From contig NZ_LMCY01000048.1 of the NCBI RefSeq assembly GCF_001425685.1, forward strand, positions 244,770-308,769: a DNA stretch of 64,000 bases, in the 5' to 3' direction. Below, piece after piece: positions 1-8,716 of the stretch. The translations under genes were made by a program, and so were the position numbers. A model generated the notes under the pieces. That model was not told where the DNA came from. It made no database searches and saw only the letters and a program-made list of their open reading frames with translations. This DNA comes from Massilia sp. Root335 (GTDB taxonomy: Bacteria > Pseudomonadota > Gammaproteobacteria > Burkholderiales > Burkholderiaceae_D). The first letter of the stretch is position 1. The number at the start of each line of letters is the position of its first letter.

Positions 1-698
1 GCCTTGGTCAGCGTGCCGGCAGTGTCGACCATGTCGTCCATGATCACGCAGTTGCGGCCTTCGACTTCACCGATGATGTTCATGACTTCCGACACGTTCG
101 CCTTCGGACGGCGCTTGTCGATGATCGCCAGGTCGCAGCCGAGGCGCTTGGCCAGCGCACGGGCGCGCACCACGCCGCCGACGTCCGGCGACACGACGAG
201 CAGGTCGTCGTAGTTGCGCTTCTGCAGGTCGCCCAGCAGCAGCGGCGATGCGTAGATGTTATCGACCGGAATATCGAAGAATCCCTGGATCTGGTCCGCG
301 TGCAGGTCCATGATCAGGACGCGCTCGACGCCCGCTTCCTGGAGCATGTTGGCGACGACCTTGGCCGAGATCGCGACGCGCGCGGAACGCGGACGGCGAT
401 CCTGGCGGGCATAGCCGAAGTAGGGAATCGCCGCGGTGATGCGGCCTGCCGATGCGCGCTTGAGCGCGTCGACCATCAGCATGATTTCCATCAGGCTGTC
501 ATTGGTGGGAGCGCAGGTCGATTGCAGAACGAACACGTCCTTGCCACGAACGTTCTCGTTGATTTCGACCATTACTTCGCCGTCGGAGAACTTCGAAACG
601 ACTGCCTTGCCGAGAGGAATGCCGAGGTTTTTTGCGACCCCTTCTGCTAGCGCCGGATTGGCATTGCCGGTAAAAACCATCAGGTTTTCGTAAGCCAT
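1..698 (-). CDS. prs: Ribose-phosphate pyrophosphokinase, 3' end cut by window
   Basis: Makes PRPP from ribose 5-phosphate and ATP in the cytoplasm, feeding purine, pyrimidine, histidine, tryptophan and NAD synthesis. The first 232 of about 315 residues are present, starting MAYENLMVFTGN. The flexible-loop segment YFGYARQDRRPRS lies near residue 95, and the PRPP-binding loop DDMVDTAGTLTK falls at the window edge. The ATG at 698 is the only sensible start. The gene follows ispE and tRNA-Gln, an order common in Burkholderiales. A strong hairpin terminator separates it from the tRNA, so it probably has its own promoter in 699-772. Identification is secure; only the truncation is a limit. Confidence 0.97.
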   Translation of the reverse strand, partial: MAYENLMVFTGNANPALAEGVAKNLGIPLGKAVVSKFSDGEVMVEINENVRGKDVFVLQSTCAPTNDSLMEIMLMVDALKRASAGRITAAIPYFGYARQDRRPRSARVAISAKVVANMLQEAGVERVLIMDLHADQIQGFFDIPVDNIYASPLLLGDLQKRNYDDLLVVSPDVGGVVRARALAKRLGCDLAIIDKRRPKANVSEVMNIIGEVEGRNCVIMDDMVDTAGTLTK

Positions 699-772
699 GG
701 GAGTCCCAGAGATGTAAGCGTTGAAAGAAGAACTTGAAAAGCAGCTAATCGTCGGATGATTAACGCTGAACC

Positions 773-804
773 ACAAAAAAAAATGAGCCGCTCATTGGCG
801 GCTC
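773..804 (-). terminator. Intrinsic terminator between tRNA-Gln and prs
   Basis: On the minus strand a 7-bp stem GAGCCGC/GCGGCTC (785-791 with 798-804) is followed by nine or more T residues (complement of 775-783). This fits a rho-independent terminator for the tRNA-Gln transcript and would limit read-through into prs. Confidence 0.8.
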
Positions 805-859
805 CATTTTTATCTGCCTGCTGGAGCACTCGTCATCGTCAGCTCAGGCAAAGAAACTT

Positions 860-936
860 TGGCAGGGGAACAAGGATTCGAACCTTGGTATGCCGGAATC
901 AAAATCCGGTGCCTTAACCAGCTTGGCGATTCCCCT
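860..936 (-). tRNA. tRNA-Gln(TTG)
   Basis: The minus strand folds as a full cloverleaf of 77 nt with encoded CCA. The acceptor stem is AGGGGAA/TTCCCCT, the T arm carries GGTTCGAATCC, and the anticodon loop TTTTGAT gives anticodon TTG (glutamine, CAA/CAG). A good promoter lies just upstream (972-1000) and a terminator downstream (773-804), so it looks like an independent transcription unit between ispE and prs. Confidence 0.95.
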
Positions 937-971
937 ACACTGAAACTTACAGCTCGTCGCTGCACTTGATT

Positions 972-1000
972 ATTATATCGTCAAATGCGTCGACAGGCAA
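972..1000 (-). promoter_or_regulatory. Promoter of tRNA-Gln
   Basis: Minus strand: -35 TTGCCT (complement of 995-1000), 17-bp spacer, -10 TATAAT (complement of 972-977). Spacing and -10 are consensus sigma70. It lies about 35 bp upstream of the mature tRNA 5' end and just after the ispE stop. Confidence 0.75.
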
Positions 1001-1009
1001 AATTTTATT

Positions 1010-1909
1010 CTACAACTCATTGATTTGCAAGAGCGATTTCATCGGATGTCGCCGCAGCGCCATTGCTTTCCACGCTCTCCACCGCCCCGGCACCTGCCTC
1101 AGTACCCGTTCAGCTTCCTGCTCTGTGGAAAATGCGCAAAACACGCACGATCCGGAACCAGTCATCCTGGCCGCCCCGTAACCACCCAACCATTCGATCG
1201 CCTCGGCTACCGGCGGGAACAGGCGGGCTGCCACGTCCTGCAAATCATTCTTTCCGAAGCCAATCAAATCCTTCGATTCGACATGTCGTCTGGAAAAGTC
1301 CGATATTGTGATGGCTTTCGTGTCTCTTGTCAAATCCGGGGCAGTAAAAATCCCGACAGTAGGCACGGCGACGCCGGGCTCGATGACGACGTACCAGCAA
1401 TCCGGCCCCGGCACGGCCTGCAAGGCCTCGCCCACGCCCTCCGCGAATGCCGTCTCGCCGAACAGGAAGAACGGGATGTCGGCGCCCAGCGGCAGCCCCA
1501 GCGCGATCAATTCCGCATCCGTCAGGCCGGCCTGCCACAGGTGATTGGCCGCCATCAACGCCGTGGCCGCATCGGACGAGCCGCCGCCCAGCCCGCCACC
1601 CATCGGCAGCCGCTTCTCGACCGCGACGTCGATGCCCGGCGGCAGGCGGCCGTGGCGGCGTGCGTATTCCGCCTGCAACGCGCGCAGGGCACGCACGATC
1701 AGGTCCTGCTCCTCGGGCACGCCGGGCACGTCCGTCGTGCGATTGACGCGCTCGTCGGCGCGCAGGTCGAAGTGCAAGGTGTCGCCGCGGTCGATGAGCT
1801 GGAACACGGATTGCAGCAGGTGGTAGCCGTCCGGCCGGCGGCCGACGACGTGCAGGAACAGGTTCAGCTTGGCCGGCGCCGGGCAGTCGTGCAGAGACGT
1901 CGCACGCAT
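1010..1909 (-). CDS. ispE: 4-diphosphocytidyl-2-C-methyl-D-erythritol kinase
   Basis: GHMP-family kinase of the MEP isoprenoid pathway; it phosphorylates CDP-methylerythritol with ATP. The 299 residues show PAPAKLNLFLHV near the N terminus, the glycine-rich ATP loop LPMGGGLGGGSSDAATAL at about residues 101-118 and a C-terminal ARMTGSGSCVF motif. Length matches the family. It starts two bases after the lolB stop, so the two are almost certainly co-transcribed and translationally coupled. Confidence 0.96.
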   Translation of the reverse strand: MRATSLHDCPAPAKLNLFLHVVGRRPDGYHLLQSVFQLIDRGDTLHFDLRADERVNRTTDVPGVPEEQDLIVRALRALQAEYARRHGRLPPGIDVAVEKRLPMGGGLGGGSSDAATALMAANHLWQAGLTDAELIALGLPLGADIPFFLFGETAFAEGVGEALQAVPGPDCWYVVIEPGVAVPTVGIFTAPDLTRDTKAITISDFSRRHVESKDLIGFGKNDLQDVAARLFPPVAEAIEWLGGYGAARMTGSGSCVFCAFSTEQEAERVLRQVPGRWRAWKAMALRRHPMKSLLQINEL

Positions 1910-1910
1910 G

Positions 1911-2525
1911 TCACGCCACCGGATCGATGACGATGCGGATCGTCAGCGCATCGCCGACGGCCGTCGTGCTGCGCTCGGCATCGATGCGGCGCGGCGTCGG
2001 GGCGCCCTGCGGCCCGTTCTGCCATTCCACGAAACGCAGGCGCCAGCCATCGTTCGTGACGACGCTGTCGTGCGCGGGCGACGCGGCAAACCGCTTGCCG
2101 CCCGCATCGACGGCATAGCCCTGCAGCCAGTCGCGCAGGCCGCTCACGGGCAAGGTCCAGCCGAGCGCTTTCGCGGTCAGCGTATCGATGTCCTTTTCCA
2201 CGCGGGGCTGGCGGCCGGACTGGGTCAGCGTCGCGGTCTCGGGCGTGACCGTGATCTCGGCCACGGTCTGGCCCAGCGGCGAGAACAGCGCGACGTCGAT
2301 GCGGCCCGGACGCTGTACCCACGTGAAATTGCCGTTGATCGATTGCGGCTGACCGTCTTTCGAGTAATTCGCGGCCAGCCGGCCGTTCAGGTCGATCGTG
2401 TCGCGGTAGGCGCCCACCTGGGCGGCCGGGTTGGCGAGCGGGACGTTGCTGGTGGTGGCGCATCCGGCCAGGGCGGCGGAGAAGGCGAAAGCGCAAGCGA
2501 AACGGGAAAGACGGTGCATCGGCAT
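1911..2525 (-). CDS. lolB: Outer membrane lipoprotein receptor LolB
   Basis: Accepts lipoproteins from LolA and inserts them into the outer membrane. The 204 residues begin with a lipoprotein signal peptide whose lipobox LAGC puts the lipidated cysteine at residue 22. The mature part keeps LolB features such as LNGRLAANY and WVQRPGRIDVALFSPLG. It lies directly upstream of ispE with a 1-bp gap between stop and start, the usual lolB-ispE pair of this order. Divergence among LolB proteins is high, so the context adds weight. Confidence 0.92.
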   Translation of the reverse strand: MPMHRLSRFACAFAFSAALAGCATTSNVPLANPAAQVGAYRDTIDLNGRLAANYSKDGQPQSINGNFTWVQRPGRIDVALFSPLGQTVAEITVTPETATLTQSGRQPRVEKDIDTLTAKALGWTLPVSGLRDWLQGYAVDAGGKRFAASPAHDSVVTNDGWRLRFVEWQNGPQGAPTPRRIDAERSTTAVGDALTIRIVIDPVA

Positions 2526-2587
2526 GGAATCAATCAGTGAACAGGATGGACTGACGGACGCCGCAGCGTCCGTCCATTGTCATTATT

Positions 2588-4426
2588 TCACAGAGTCTGG
2601 TGCAGGCGCGCGAGCGTGCTCTTCAGCGCATCGTTCTTGGGGTCCTTGGCCTGGGCTTCGCGCCACAGCTTGCGGGCATCATCCTTCTGCCCCTTCTTCC
2701 ACAGCACCTCGCCCAGGTGGACGGCGATTTCCGGATCGTTGCGCAGCGTATAAGCCTTGCGCAGATGGGCTTCGGCGTCGTCCAGCTTACCCATCCGATA
2801 TTGCACCCAGCCCATGCTGTCCAGGATGAACGGGTCGTTCGGGGCCATTTTCAGGGCCTTGTCGATGAGCCGGTGGGCTTCCTTGAGACGCACGTTGCGG
2901 TCGGCCAGCGAATAGCCGAGCGCATTGTAGGCCTGCATATTGTCCGGCGACTTGGCGATCACTTTACGCAGCGATTTTTCCATGACGGCCGTCTTGCCCA
3001 TCTTTTCGGCCATCAGGGCATAGTCGTACAGGAAATCCATATTGTCCGGGAAGCGCTTGACGCCCTGCTCCATCAGCTTGAACGCTTCGCGGCCCTTGCC
3101 CGCGTCGCGCAGGATCTGGGCGTCGACGAGCACGACCTGCGCCTGCTCCGTCTTGTCGTCCGTCTTCAGGGTGGAGAGCAGCTTGCGCGCGCCGGCGACG
3201 TCGCCCTGCTTGGCCGTCAGCTGGGCACGGCGCAGCTGGGCGCCGAACTGGACCTTGGGGTCCTCGCTGTCGAGCCGGTCGAGCCAGTCCGCCGCGGCCT
3301 TGTAATCGCCCCGTTCCTCCGCCAGCTGGGACAGGATCATCACGGCCTTGGACGGGTCGCGCTCGTCCTCCGGCGCCTTGTCCATCAGGTCGACGAAGCG
3401 GCTGAAATATTTTTCCGCGGCCGGACGGTCGTTCATCTGCATCGACAGGATGCCCAGCGCGTACAAGGTGCCGGGGTTGTCGGGCTGGGCCTTGTCGAGC
3501 GTGAGGAATTCCTGGCGCGCGGCCTCGTACTGCTTTTCGTTGACGAGCAGGCGCGCATACGCCGAGCGAACTTCGCGCGCCTCTGGATGGGCGGCGAGGA
3601 AATCCTTCAGCACCTTGATGGCGCCGCCCTCGTCCTCGCTGACCTGGGCCACCGTCAGCGCGGCGATCTCGGAATCGGGCTTGATCTGCAGGGCGGCCTG
3701 GGCTTCGCGGCGGGCCGCGGCCTTGTCGTTTTTCGCCAGCGCGGCCTGGGCCAGCACGACGTGCGTTTCCATCAGGTTGCCGTACGGCGCGACGAGGCGC
3801 TCGAGCATGGCGACGGCAGCATCCTTGTCCTTGGCGCGCAACAGCAGTTGCTGCATCTGGAACATCACGAGGCCGCGCGCGGCCGGCGTCGCCTCCGCCA
3901 GCCGCTGCTTCAAAATACTTTCGGCCTCGCCGAGGTTGTCGGACAGGACGATCAGCCCCAGATAGTACTGGCTGGCCTCCTCGGAGTCCGGCGCGTACTG
4001 GCGCCACAGTTTGACGGCGGCGAGGGCATCGTCGGCCTGCTTGGCGGACAGCGCCATCTCGGCGGCGCGCTTGGCCAGGCGCGGGTCCTTCGTCTGCTGG
4101 GCCAGGCTCATCATCGTCAGGTACGGGCCTTGCCAGTCCCCGTTCTTGAATGCCATCTCGGCCTGCATCAGCTGGGCCATCATGGCCGGGGTCATGTTGA
4201 CGTTGGGGAGCTTCTCATCGGCTTGCTCGCCCTCTTTCGTCTTGCCGGCGTCGGAATGGTCCCGCGCCTCGGCGGCGGCGAGCGGCTGGTCGGACAGGTC
4301 CTGTGCCGGCTGCTGCCTGGGCGCCACAGCGCAGGCCGACAGCAGTGCGGAGAGGGTTACAATGGCGAAAGCGTTTTTCAAGGCAAGTCCCACGTCGTCG
4401 AGATTGTCCGATTCTACGCCATGCAC
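2588..4426 (-). CDS. Tetratricopeptide-repeat lipoprotein upstream of lolB
   Basis: About 600 residues, almost wholly helical TPR units from roughly residue 80 to the end, with clear repeats near the C terminus such as MQAYNALGYSLADRN and FILDSMGWVQYRMGKLDDA. The N terminus has a lipoprotein signal with lipobox LLSAC, so it should be an envelope scaffold protein. The ATG at 4426 leaves an acidic stretch before the signal peptide; a GTG at 4393 or TTG at 4381 gives a more typical signal peptide and may be the true start. It is the first gene of the unit leading to lolB-ispE. Proteins of this kind are common at this locus in Burkholderiales; no specific function is known to me. Confidence 0.85.
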   Translation of the reverse strand: MHGVESDNLDDVGLALKNAFAIVTLSALLSACAVAPRQQPAQDLSDQPLAAAEARDHSDAGKTKEGEQADEKLPNVNMTPAMMAQLMQAEMAFKNGDWQGPYLTMMSLAQQTKDPRLAKRAAEMALSAKQADDALAAVKLWRQYAPDSEEASQYYLGLIVLSDNLGEAESILKQRLAEATPAARGLVMFQMQQLLLRAKDKDAAVAMLERLVAPYGNLMETHVVLAQAALAKNDKAAARREAQAALQIKPDSEIAALTVAQVSEDEGGAIKVLKDFLAAHPEAREVRSAYARLLVNEKQYEAARQEFLTLDKAQPDNPGTLYALGILSMQMNDRPAAEKYFSRFVDLMDKAPEDERDPSKAVMILSQLAEERGDYKAAADWLDRLDSEDPKVQFGAQLRRAQLTAKQGDVAGARKLLSTLKTDDKTEQAQVVLVDAQILRDAGKGREAFKLMEQGVKRFPDNMDFLYDYALMAEKMGKTAVMEKSLRKVIAKSPDNMQAYNALGYSLADRNVRLKEAHRLIDKALKMAPNDPFILDSMGWVQYRMGKLDDAEAHLRKAYTLRNDPEIAVHLGEVLWKKGQKDDARKLWREAQAKDPKNDALKSTLARLHQTL

Positions 4427-4485
4427 CCGAAGCGCGTGCGCCGCTGCAACACGAATTTACATTCCTCTCACGTTGTTAATCATTC

Positions 4486-5319
4486 ATGCCTGAATTACCA
4501 GAAGTCGAAGTCACACGACGCGGGGTTGCACCTCACCTGGACGACCGCGTCGTCGAAGACGTCGTGCTGCGCCGCGAAGGCCTGCGCTGGCCGTTTCCCC
4601 CGAATCTGCGCGAGTTGCTCGTGGGCCGCCGCATCCTCGGCACGGGCCGGCGCGGCAAGTATTTGCTGTTGAATTTCGAGCATGGCACGCTGATCGTCCA
4701 CCTGGGCATGTCCGGCCACCTGCGCGTGCTGCCGGAAGGCGTCGAACTGAAAAAGCACGACCACTTCGACCTCGTCGTGCGCGGCTTGGGCGGCCGTCGC
4801 GTGCTGCGCCTGCACGATCCGCGCCGCTTCGGCGCCGTGCTCTGGCATGGTCACGACGACGGCGAGCTGGAACAGCACGTGCTGTTGCGCGGCCTGGGCG
4901 TCGAACCGCTCGAAGACAAGTTTTCCGGCGCCCTGCTGCACCGGGCCACGCGCAAGCGCAGCGCACCGGTCAAGCAGGTACTGCTGGCCGGCGACATCGT
5001 CGTGGGCGTCGGCAATATCTACGCCTGCGAAAGCCTGTTCCGTGCCGGCATCAACCCGAAGACGGCGGCCGGCAAGATCAGTCGGGCCCGCTACGACAAG
5101 CTGGCCGAAGCCATCCGCGACATCCTCGCGGCCGCCATCGTGCAGGGCGGCAGCACGCTGCGTGACTTTATTGCCGTAAATGGTCAGTCGGGCTACTTCC
5201 AGCAGACATATTTCGTCTATGATCGTGCAGGAGTGCCTTGCCGCAACTGTGGCACGCCGGTCCGCCAGATCAAGCAGGGCCAGCGGTCCACGTTCTATTG
5301 CGCGGTCTGTCAACGGTAA
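4486..5319 (+). CDS. mutM: Formamidopyrimidine-DNA glycosylase
   Basis: Removes 8-oxoguanine and formamidopyrimidines from DNA and nicks the abasic site. The 277 residues start MPELPEVEVTRRG, so the catalytic Pro2 and Glu3 are present. GRRGKYLLL holds the conserved lysine, and the C-terminal zinc finger has four cysteines at about 252, 255, 272 and 275. It is divergent from the TPR lipoprotein gene and followed 31 bp later by the dynamin-like gene and then mutY, so two of the three classical GO repair enzymes lie within 4 kb. Confidence 0.97.
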   Translation: MPELPEVEVTRRGVAPHLDDRVVEDVVLRREGLRWPFPPNLRELLVGRRILGTGRRGKYLLLNFEHGTLIVHLGMSGHLRVLPEGVELKKHDHFDLVVRGLGGRRVLRLHDPRRFGAVLWHGHDDGELEQHVLLRGLGVEPLEDKFSGALLHRATRKRSAPVKQVLLAGDIVVGVGNIYACESLFRAGINPKTAAGKISRARYDKLAEAIRDILAAAIVQGGSTLRDFIAVNGQSGYFQQTYFVYDRAGVPCRNCGTPVRQIKQGQRSTFYCAVCQR

Positions 5320-5350
5320 GGTCATCGACGAGGCGACGGGACGCACCACT

Positions 5351-7273
5351 ATGCAGGATCTACAACAGTATGCCGACTGGCGCGCGCAGGTCGCCCAGGC
5401 GCTGGAACAATATCGCGGCTGGGCCCGGGCGGCCGAGCTGCTGGACGGGGCGGCGGAACAGCGCGTCGCGCGCGCACTCGCGCGGCTGCGCGACGCCCGG
5501 CTGTCGGTCGCGTTCGTGGCCGAATTCTCGCGCGGCAAATCCGAGCTGATCAACGCCATCTTCTTTGCCGACTACGGCCAGCGCATCGTGCCGTCGAGTC
5601 CCGGCCGCACGACGATGTGTCCGACCGAATTCGCCTGGGACCCCGCGCTGGCGCCCTGCATCCGCCTGCTGCCCATCGAGACCCGCGCCGAGCGCCTGGC
5701 GACGGGCGATTATCGCGACGTGCCGGGCGCCTGGACCGCGCTGCCGCTGGACCTGTCCGCGCCCGAGCGCATGCACGAGAGCTTCTTGCAGGTGAGCCTG
5801 ACGCGCCGCGTCAGCCCCGCCGATGCCCAGCGCTACGGCCTGTACGATCCCGACGACCCCGACCTCGCCGCCACGCTGGGCGCCGACGGCCTCGTCGAGA
5901 TCCCGCGCTGGCGCCACGCGCTGATCAACGTGCCGCATCCGCTGCTGCAGCAAGGCCTCGTGATCCTCGACACGCCGGGCCTGAACGCGATCGGCACGGA
6001 ACCCGAGCTGACCCTGAACCTGATCCCGAACGCGCACGCCGTGCTGTTCATCCTGGCCGCCGAGACGGGCGTCACGAAGAGCGACATCGACGTCTGGCGC
6101 ACGCACATCAACGCCGGTCCGGGCCGCATCGTCGTGCTGAACAAGATCGACGCGCTGTGGGACGAACTGCGCAGCGCGCAGGACAACGACGCCGCCATCG
6201 CGCGCCAGCGGCACGACGCGGCGCGCCTGCTGGGCGTGGCCGACGCGCAGGTATTCCCGGTCTCCGCGCAGAAGGCCCTCGTGGGCAAGATCACGGGCGA
6301 CCTCGCGCTGTTCGAAAAGAGCCGCGTGGGCGCGCTGGAATCGGCGCTGTTCCACGAACTGATCCCGGCGCGCCAGGACATCCTGCGCCGCCAGCTGCAG
6401 GACGACCTCGCGGCCCTGACGGGCGCCCAGGCCGCGCTGCTCGCCGCGCGCGGGCGCGACCTCGTCGAGCAGCTGCAGGAACTGCAAGGCCTGCGCGGCA
6501 AGAACCAGGGCGTGATCACCCACATGATGCGCCGCGTCGAGATGGAAAAGAAGGAATTCGACGCCAGCCTGTTCAAGCTGCAGGGCACGCGCGCCGTGTT
6601 CACGACCTTGTCGACGGAGCTGTACTCCAGCATCGGCATGGACGTCGTGCAGGACCACGTCGACGCCGTGCGCGCCGCGATGGAAGCCGCGCGCTTTTCC
6701 ACCGGCATGCGCGCGCCGGTGCGCGTGTTCTTCGAGCAGGTGCGCGCCAGCCTGGATGCGGCCGCCGGCAAGATCGCCGAGATCGCCGCGATGATGGAGT
6801 CGATGGTGCGCCGCTTCTCGACCGAGCACGGTCTCGCGCTGGCGCTGCCTGCCACGCTGTCGCTGGAACGCTACCGCCGCGAGATCGACGCGATCGAAGC
6901 CATCTACCTCAAGCAGTTCGGCACCGCGGCCCTGCTCATCACGAGCCGCGGCACGCTGCTCGAACGCTTTTTCGATTCCATCGCGTCGCGTGTAAAATTC
7001 GCGTTCCGCGAGGCGAACGGCGACGTGGAGGCATGGCTGAAAGTGGTCAATGCGCCGGTCGAAGCGCAGATCCGCCAGCACCGCGACCAGCTGCGCCACC
7101 GCCAGGCATCGATCCAGCGCATCCTGGACGCCACCGAAAGCCTGGAACAGAAAATCGCCGCCTTCGAGGCGGCCCAACACGACCTGGAGCAGGTCAAGGC
7201 GCGGCTGGCGAGTCTGTCCGATCGGGTTGCCGATGCGCTGCGCGCCGACCTGCCCGAACTGCAAGCCGCCTGA
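5351..7273 (+). CDS. Dynamin-like GTPase
   Basis: A 640-residue large GTPase. The G1 loop AEFSRGKSELINA is at about residues 57-69, with alanine in place of the usual first glycine. G3 is DTPGLNAIG and G4 is NKID (VVLNKIDALWDEL). The second half is long amphipathic helix and coiled coil, as expected for a dynamin stalk. I see no signal peptide and no clear membrane paddle. The chosen ATG (5351) is the first that avoids a large overlap with mutM. Family knowledge: bacterial dynamin-like proteins remodel or protect membranes, but this mutM/mutY-linked group has no assigned role that I know of. It sits between two DNA repair genes on the same strand with short gaps, suggesting co-transcription. 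Confidence 0.85.
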   Translation: MQDLQQYADWRAQVAQALEQYRGWARAAELLDGAAEQRVARALARLRDARLSVAFVAEFSRGKSELINAIFFADYGQRIVPSSPGRTTMCPTEFAWDPALAPCIRLLPIETRAERLATGDYRDVPGAWTALPLDLSAPERMHESFLQVSLTRRVSPADAQRYGLYDPDDPDLAATLGADGLVEIPRWRHALINVPHPLLQQGLVILDTPGLNAIGTEPELTLNLIPNAHAVLFILAAETGVTKSDIDVWRTHINAGPGRIVVLNKIDALWDELRSAQDNDAAIARQRHDAARLLGVADAQVFPVSAQKALVGKITGDLALFEKSRVGALESALFHELIPARQDILRRQLQDDLAALTGAQAALLAARGRDLVEQLQELQGLRGKNQGVITHMMRRVEMEKKEFDASLFKLQGTRAVFTTLSTELYSSIGMDVVQDHVDAVRAAMEAARFSTGMRAPVRVFFEQVRASLDAAAGKIAEIAAMMESMVRRFSTEHGLALALPATLSLERYRREIDAIEAIYLKQFGTAALLITSRGTLLERFFDSIASRVKFAFREANGDVEAWLKVVNAPVEAQIRQHRDQLRHRQASIQRILDATESLEQKIAAFEAAQHDLEQVKARLASLSDRVADALRADLPELQAA

Positions 7274-7291
7274 CGGCAGATCATCCACTTC

Positions 7292-8401
7292 ATGAAACGC
7301 AGCACCGACACCGAAACCCTGTCCGACCCCAGCTTTGCGCGCGCCGTCATCGACTGGCAGCGCGCCCATGGCCGCCACGCCCTGCCCTGGCAAAACACGC
7401 GCGACGCCTACCGCATCTGGCTCTCCGAAATCATGCTGCAGCAGACGCAGGTGACGGCGGTGCTGGGGTATTACGCGCGCTTCCTGGAGCGCTTCCCGAC
7501 CGTGCACGACCTCGCGGCGGCGCCGTCGGAAGACGTGATGGCCCACTGGAGCGGCCTCGGTTACTACACGCGGGCGCGCAACCTGCACGCATGCGCCAGG
7601 CGCATCGTCGCGGACTACGGCGGCGTGTTCCCGAGCGACCCGGCGCTGCTGGCCGACCTGCCCGGCATCGGCCGCTCGACCGCCGCCGCCATCGCCGCAT
7701 TCTCCAGCGGCGCGCGCGCCGCGATCCTCGACGGCAACGTGAAGCGCGTGTTCGCGCGCGTGTTCGGCATCGACGAATACCCCGGCATCAAGCCGGTGGA
7801 AGACGCGCTGTGGCGCCGCGCCGATGCCCTGCTGCCGGAAGGCGACGGCATCGAAGCCTATACGCAGGGCCTGATGGACCTGGGCGCCACGCTGTGCACG
7901 CGCGGCAAGCCGGATTGCGGCCGCTGTCCGCTGCAGGCGCGCTGCGTGGCGTTTGCGACCGACCGCACGTCCGTGCTGCCCGTGCCGAAGCCGAAAAAGG
8001 CGACGCCGGAACGGCGCGCGCTGATGCTGGCCATCGTCGACAACGGCCAGGTGCTGCTGCAGCAACGGCCGGACTCCGGCATCTGGGGCGGCTTGTTGTC
8101 ATTGCCCGAATACGACGGCCACGTGGCGCTGGATGAAGCGGACGACGTGCCACCGACGACGCTCGCCGGCGCCGCCGGCGAATTCGGCAACGTCGCCGAC
8201 GTGGAACCGCTGCTGCCGCTGGTGCACGGCTTTACCCACTACCGCCTGCACATCCAGCCGTACCGCGTCGGCCTGAACGCGCGCGGCGCCACGCCGGCCG
8301 GCCACGTGTGGTGGGACCTCGCGACCAGCGCCGACGCGCCGCTGCCGGCACCGATCAAGAAGCTGCTGGGACAACTGGCAGCGCCGTCGCTGTTCAGCTA
8401 A
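7292..8401 (+). CDS. mutY: A/G-specific adenine DNA glycosylase
   Basis: Removes adenine mispaired with 8-oxoguanine. Residues 1-225 hold the catalytic region: LSEIMLQQTQV with the catalytic Glu near 46, helix-hairpin-helix LPGIGRSTAAA at 123-133, the catalytic Asp in ILDGNVKRVF, and an iron-sulfur cluster motif with cysteines at about 202, 209, 212 and 218. The remainder is a NUDIX-like 8-oxoG recognition domain. At 369 residues it matches the family. It follows the dynamin-like gene by 18 bp. Confidence 0.96.
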   Translation: MKRSTDTETLSDPSFARAVIDWQRAHGRHALPWQNTRDAYRIWLSEIMLQQTQVTAVLGYYARFLERFPTVHDLAAAPSEDVMAHWSGLGYYTRARNLHACARRIVADYGGVFPSDPALLADLPGIGRSTAAAIAAFSSGARAAILDGNVKRVFARVFGIDEYPGIKPVEDALWRRADALLPEGDGIEAYTQGLMDLGATLCTRGKPDCGRCPLQARCVAFATDRTSVLPVPKPKKATPERRALMLAIVDNGQVLLQQRPDSGIWGGLLSLPEYDGHVALDEADDVPPTTLAGAAGEFGNVADVEPLLPLVHGFTHYRLHIQPYRVGLNARGATPAGHVWWDLATSADAPLPAPIKKLLGQLAAPSLFS

Positions 8402-8405
8402 CACC

Positions 8406-8645
8406 GGGGTCAGAGCCCGATTTTTGGAAATTGCCCAAAACCGGGCTCTGACCCTAATGCCGTTAAGTTAAGCGTGATTTCAGCCAGTTTAGGACCGGTA
8501 AGGTCCGCGCGAAGCCCTTGAAAAGGCCACTCAGATGTTAGTCGGAGCGGTCTTTTGGGCCTTAACTTAACGGCATTAGGCTCTGACCCCGAATTGTCGC
8601 GATTTTTGGAAATTGCCCAAAACCGGGCTCTGACCCCGAATTGTC
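8406..8645 (+). repeat. Composite palindromic GGGTCAGAGCC element
   Basis: This fills most of the 315-bp gap between mutY and the VOC gene. An outer hairpin GGGTCAGAGCCCG/CGGGCTCTGACCC spans 8406-8454. An 18-bp perfect inverted repeat (TAATGCCGTTAAGTTAAG at 8455-8472 and its complement at 8561-8578) encloses an 88-bp centre with its own GGACC/GGTCC hairpin. A 36-bp exact direct copy of 8419-8454 recurs at 8601-8636, and CCCCGAATTGTCG occurs at 8587 and 8633. No reading frame inside it looks like a protein. It resembles a non-autonomous, RAYT/REP-type or MITE-type repeat; that class is inferred. Confidence 0.75.
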
Positions 8646-8716
8646 GGCTACTGACAGGAATTGACACGGGAGCTCCCTACACTGGCCGCACTGTCAACCA
8701 GCCAAGGAGAACCACC

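Noticed and set aside
5360..8065. Very long open frame (901 codons) on the minus strand opposite the dynamin-like and mutY genes
   Set aside because: It is antisense to two well-supported genes; its composition (His/Arg/Asp/Val-rich, no domain) is the usual product of reading high-GC codons backwards.
8406..8645. Insertion sequence
   Set aside because: Inverted repeats are present but there is no transposase frame; described as a non-autonomous repeat instead.
8410..8667. 85-codon frame within the composite repeat
   Set aside because: Formed by inverted repeats read through; repeated peptide segments simply mirror the DNA repeats.
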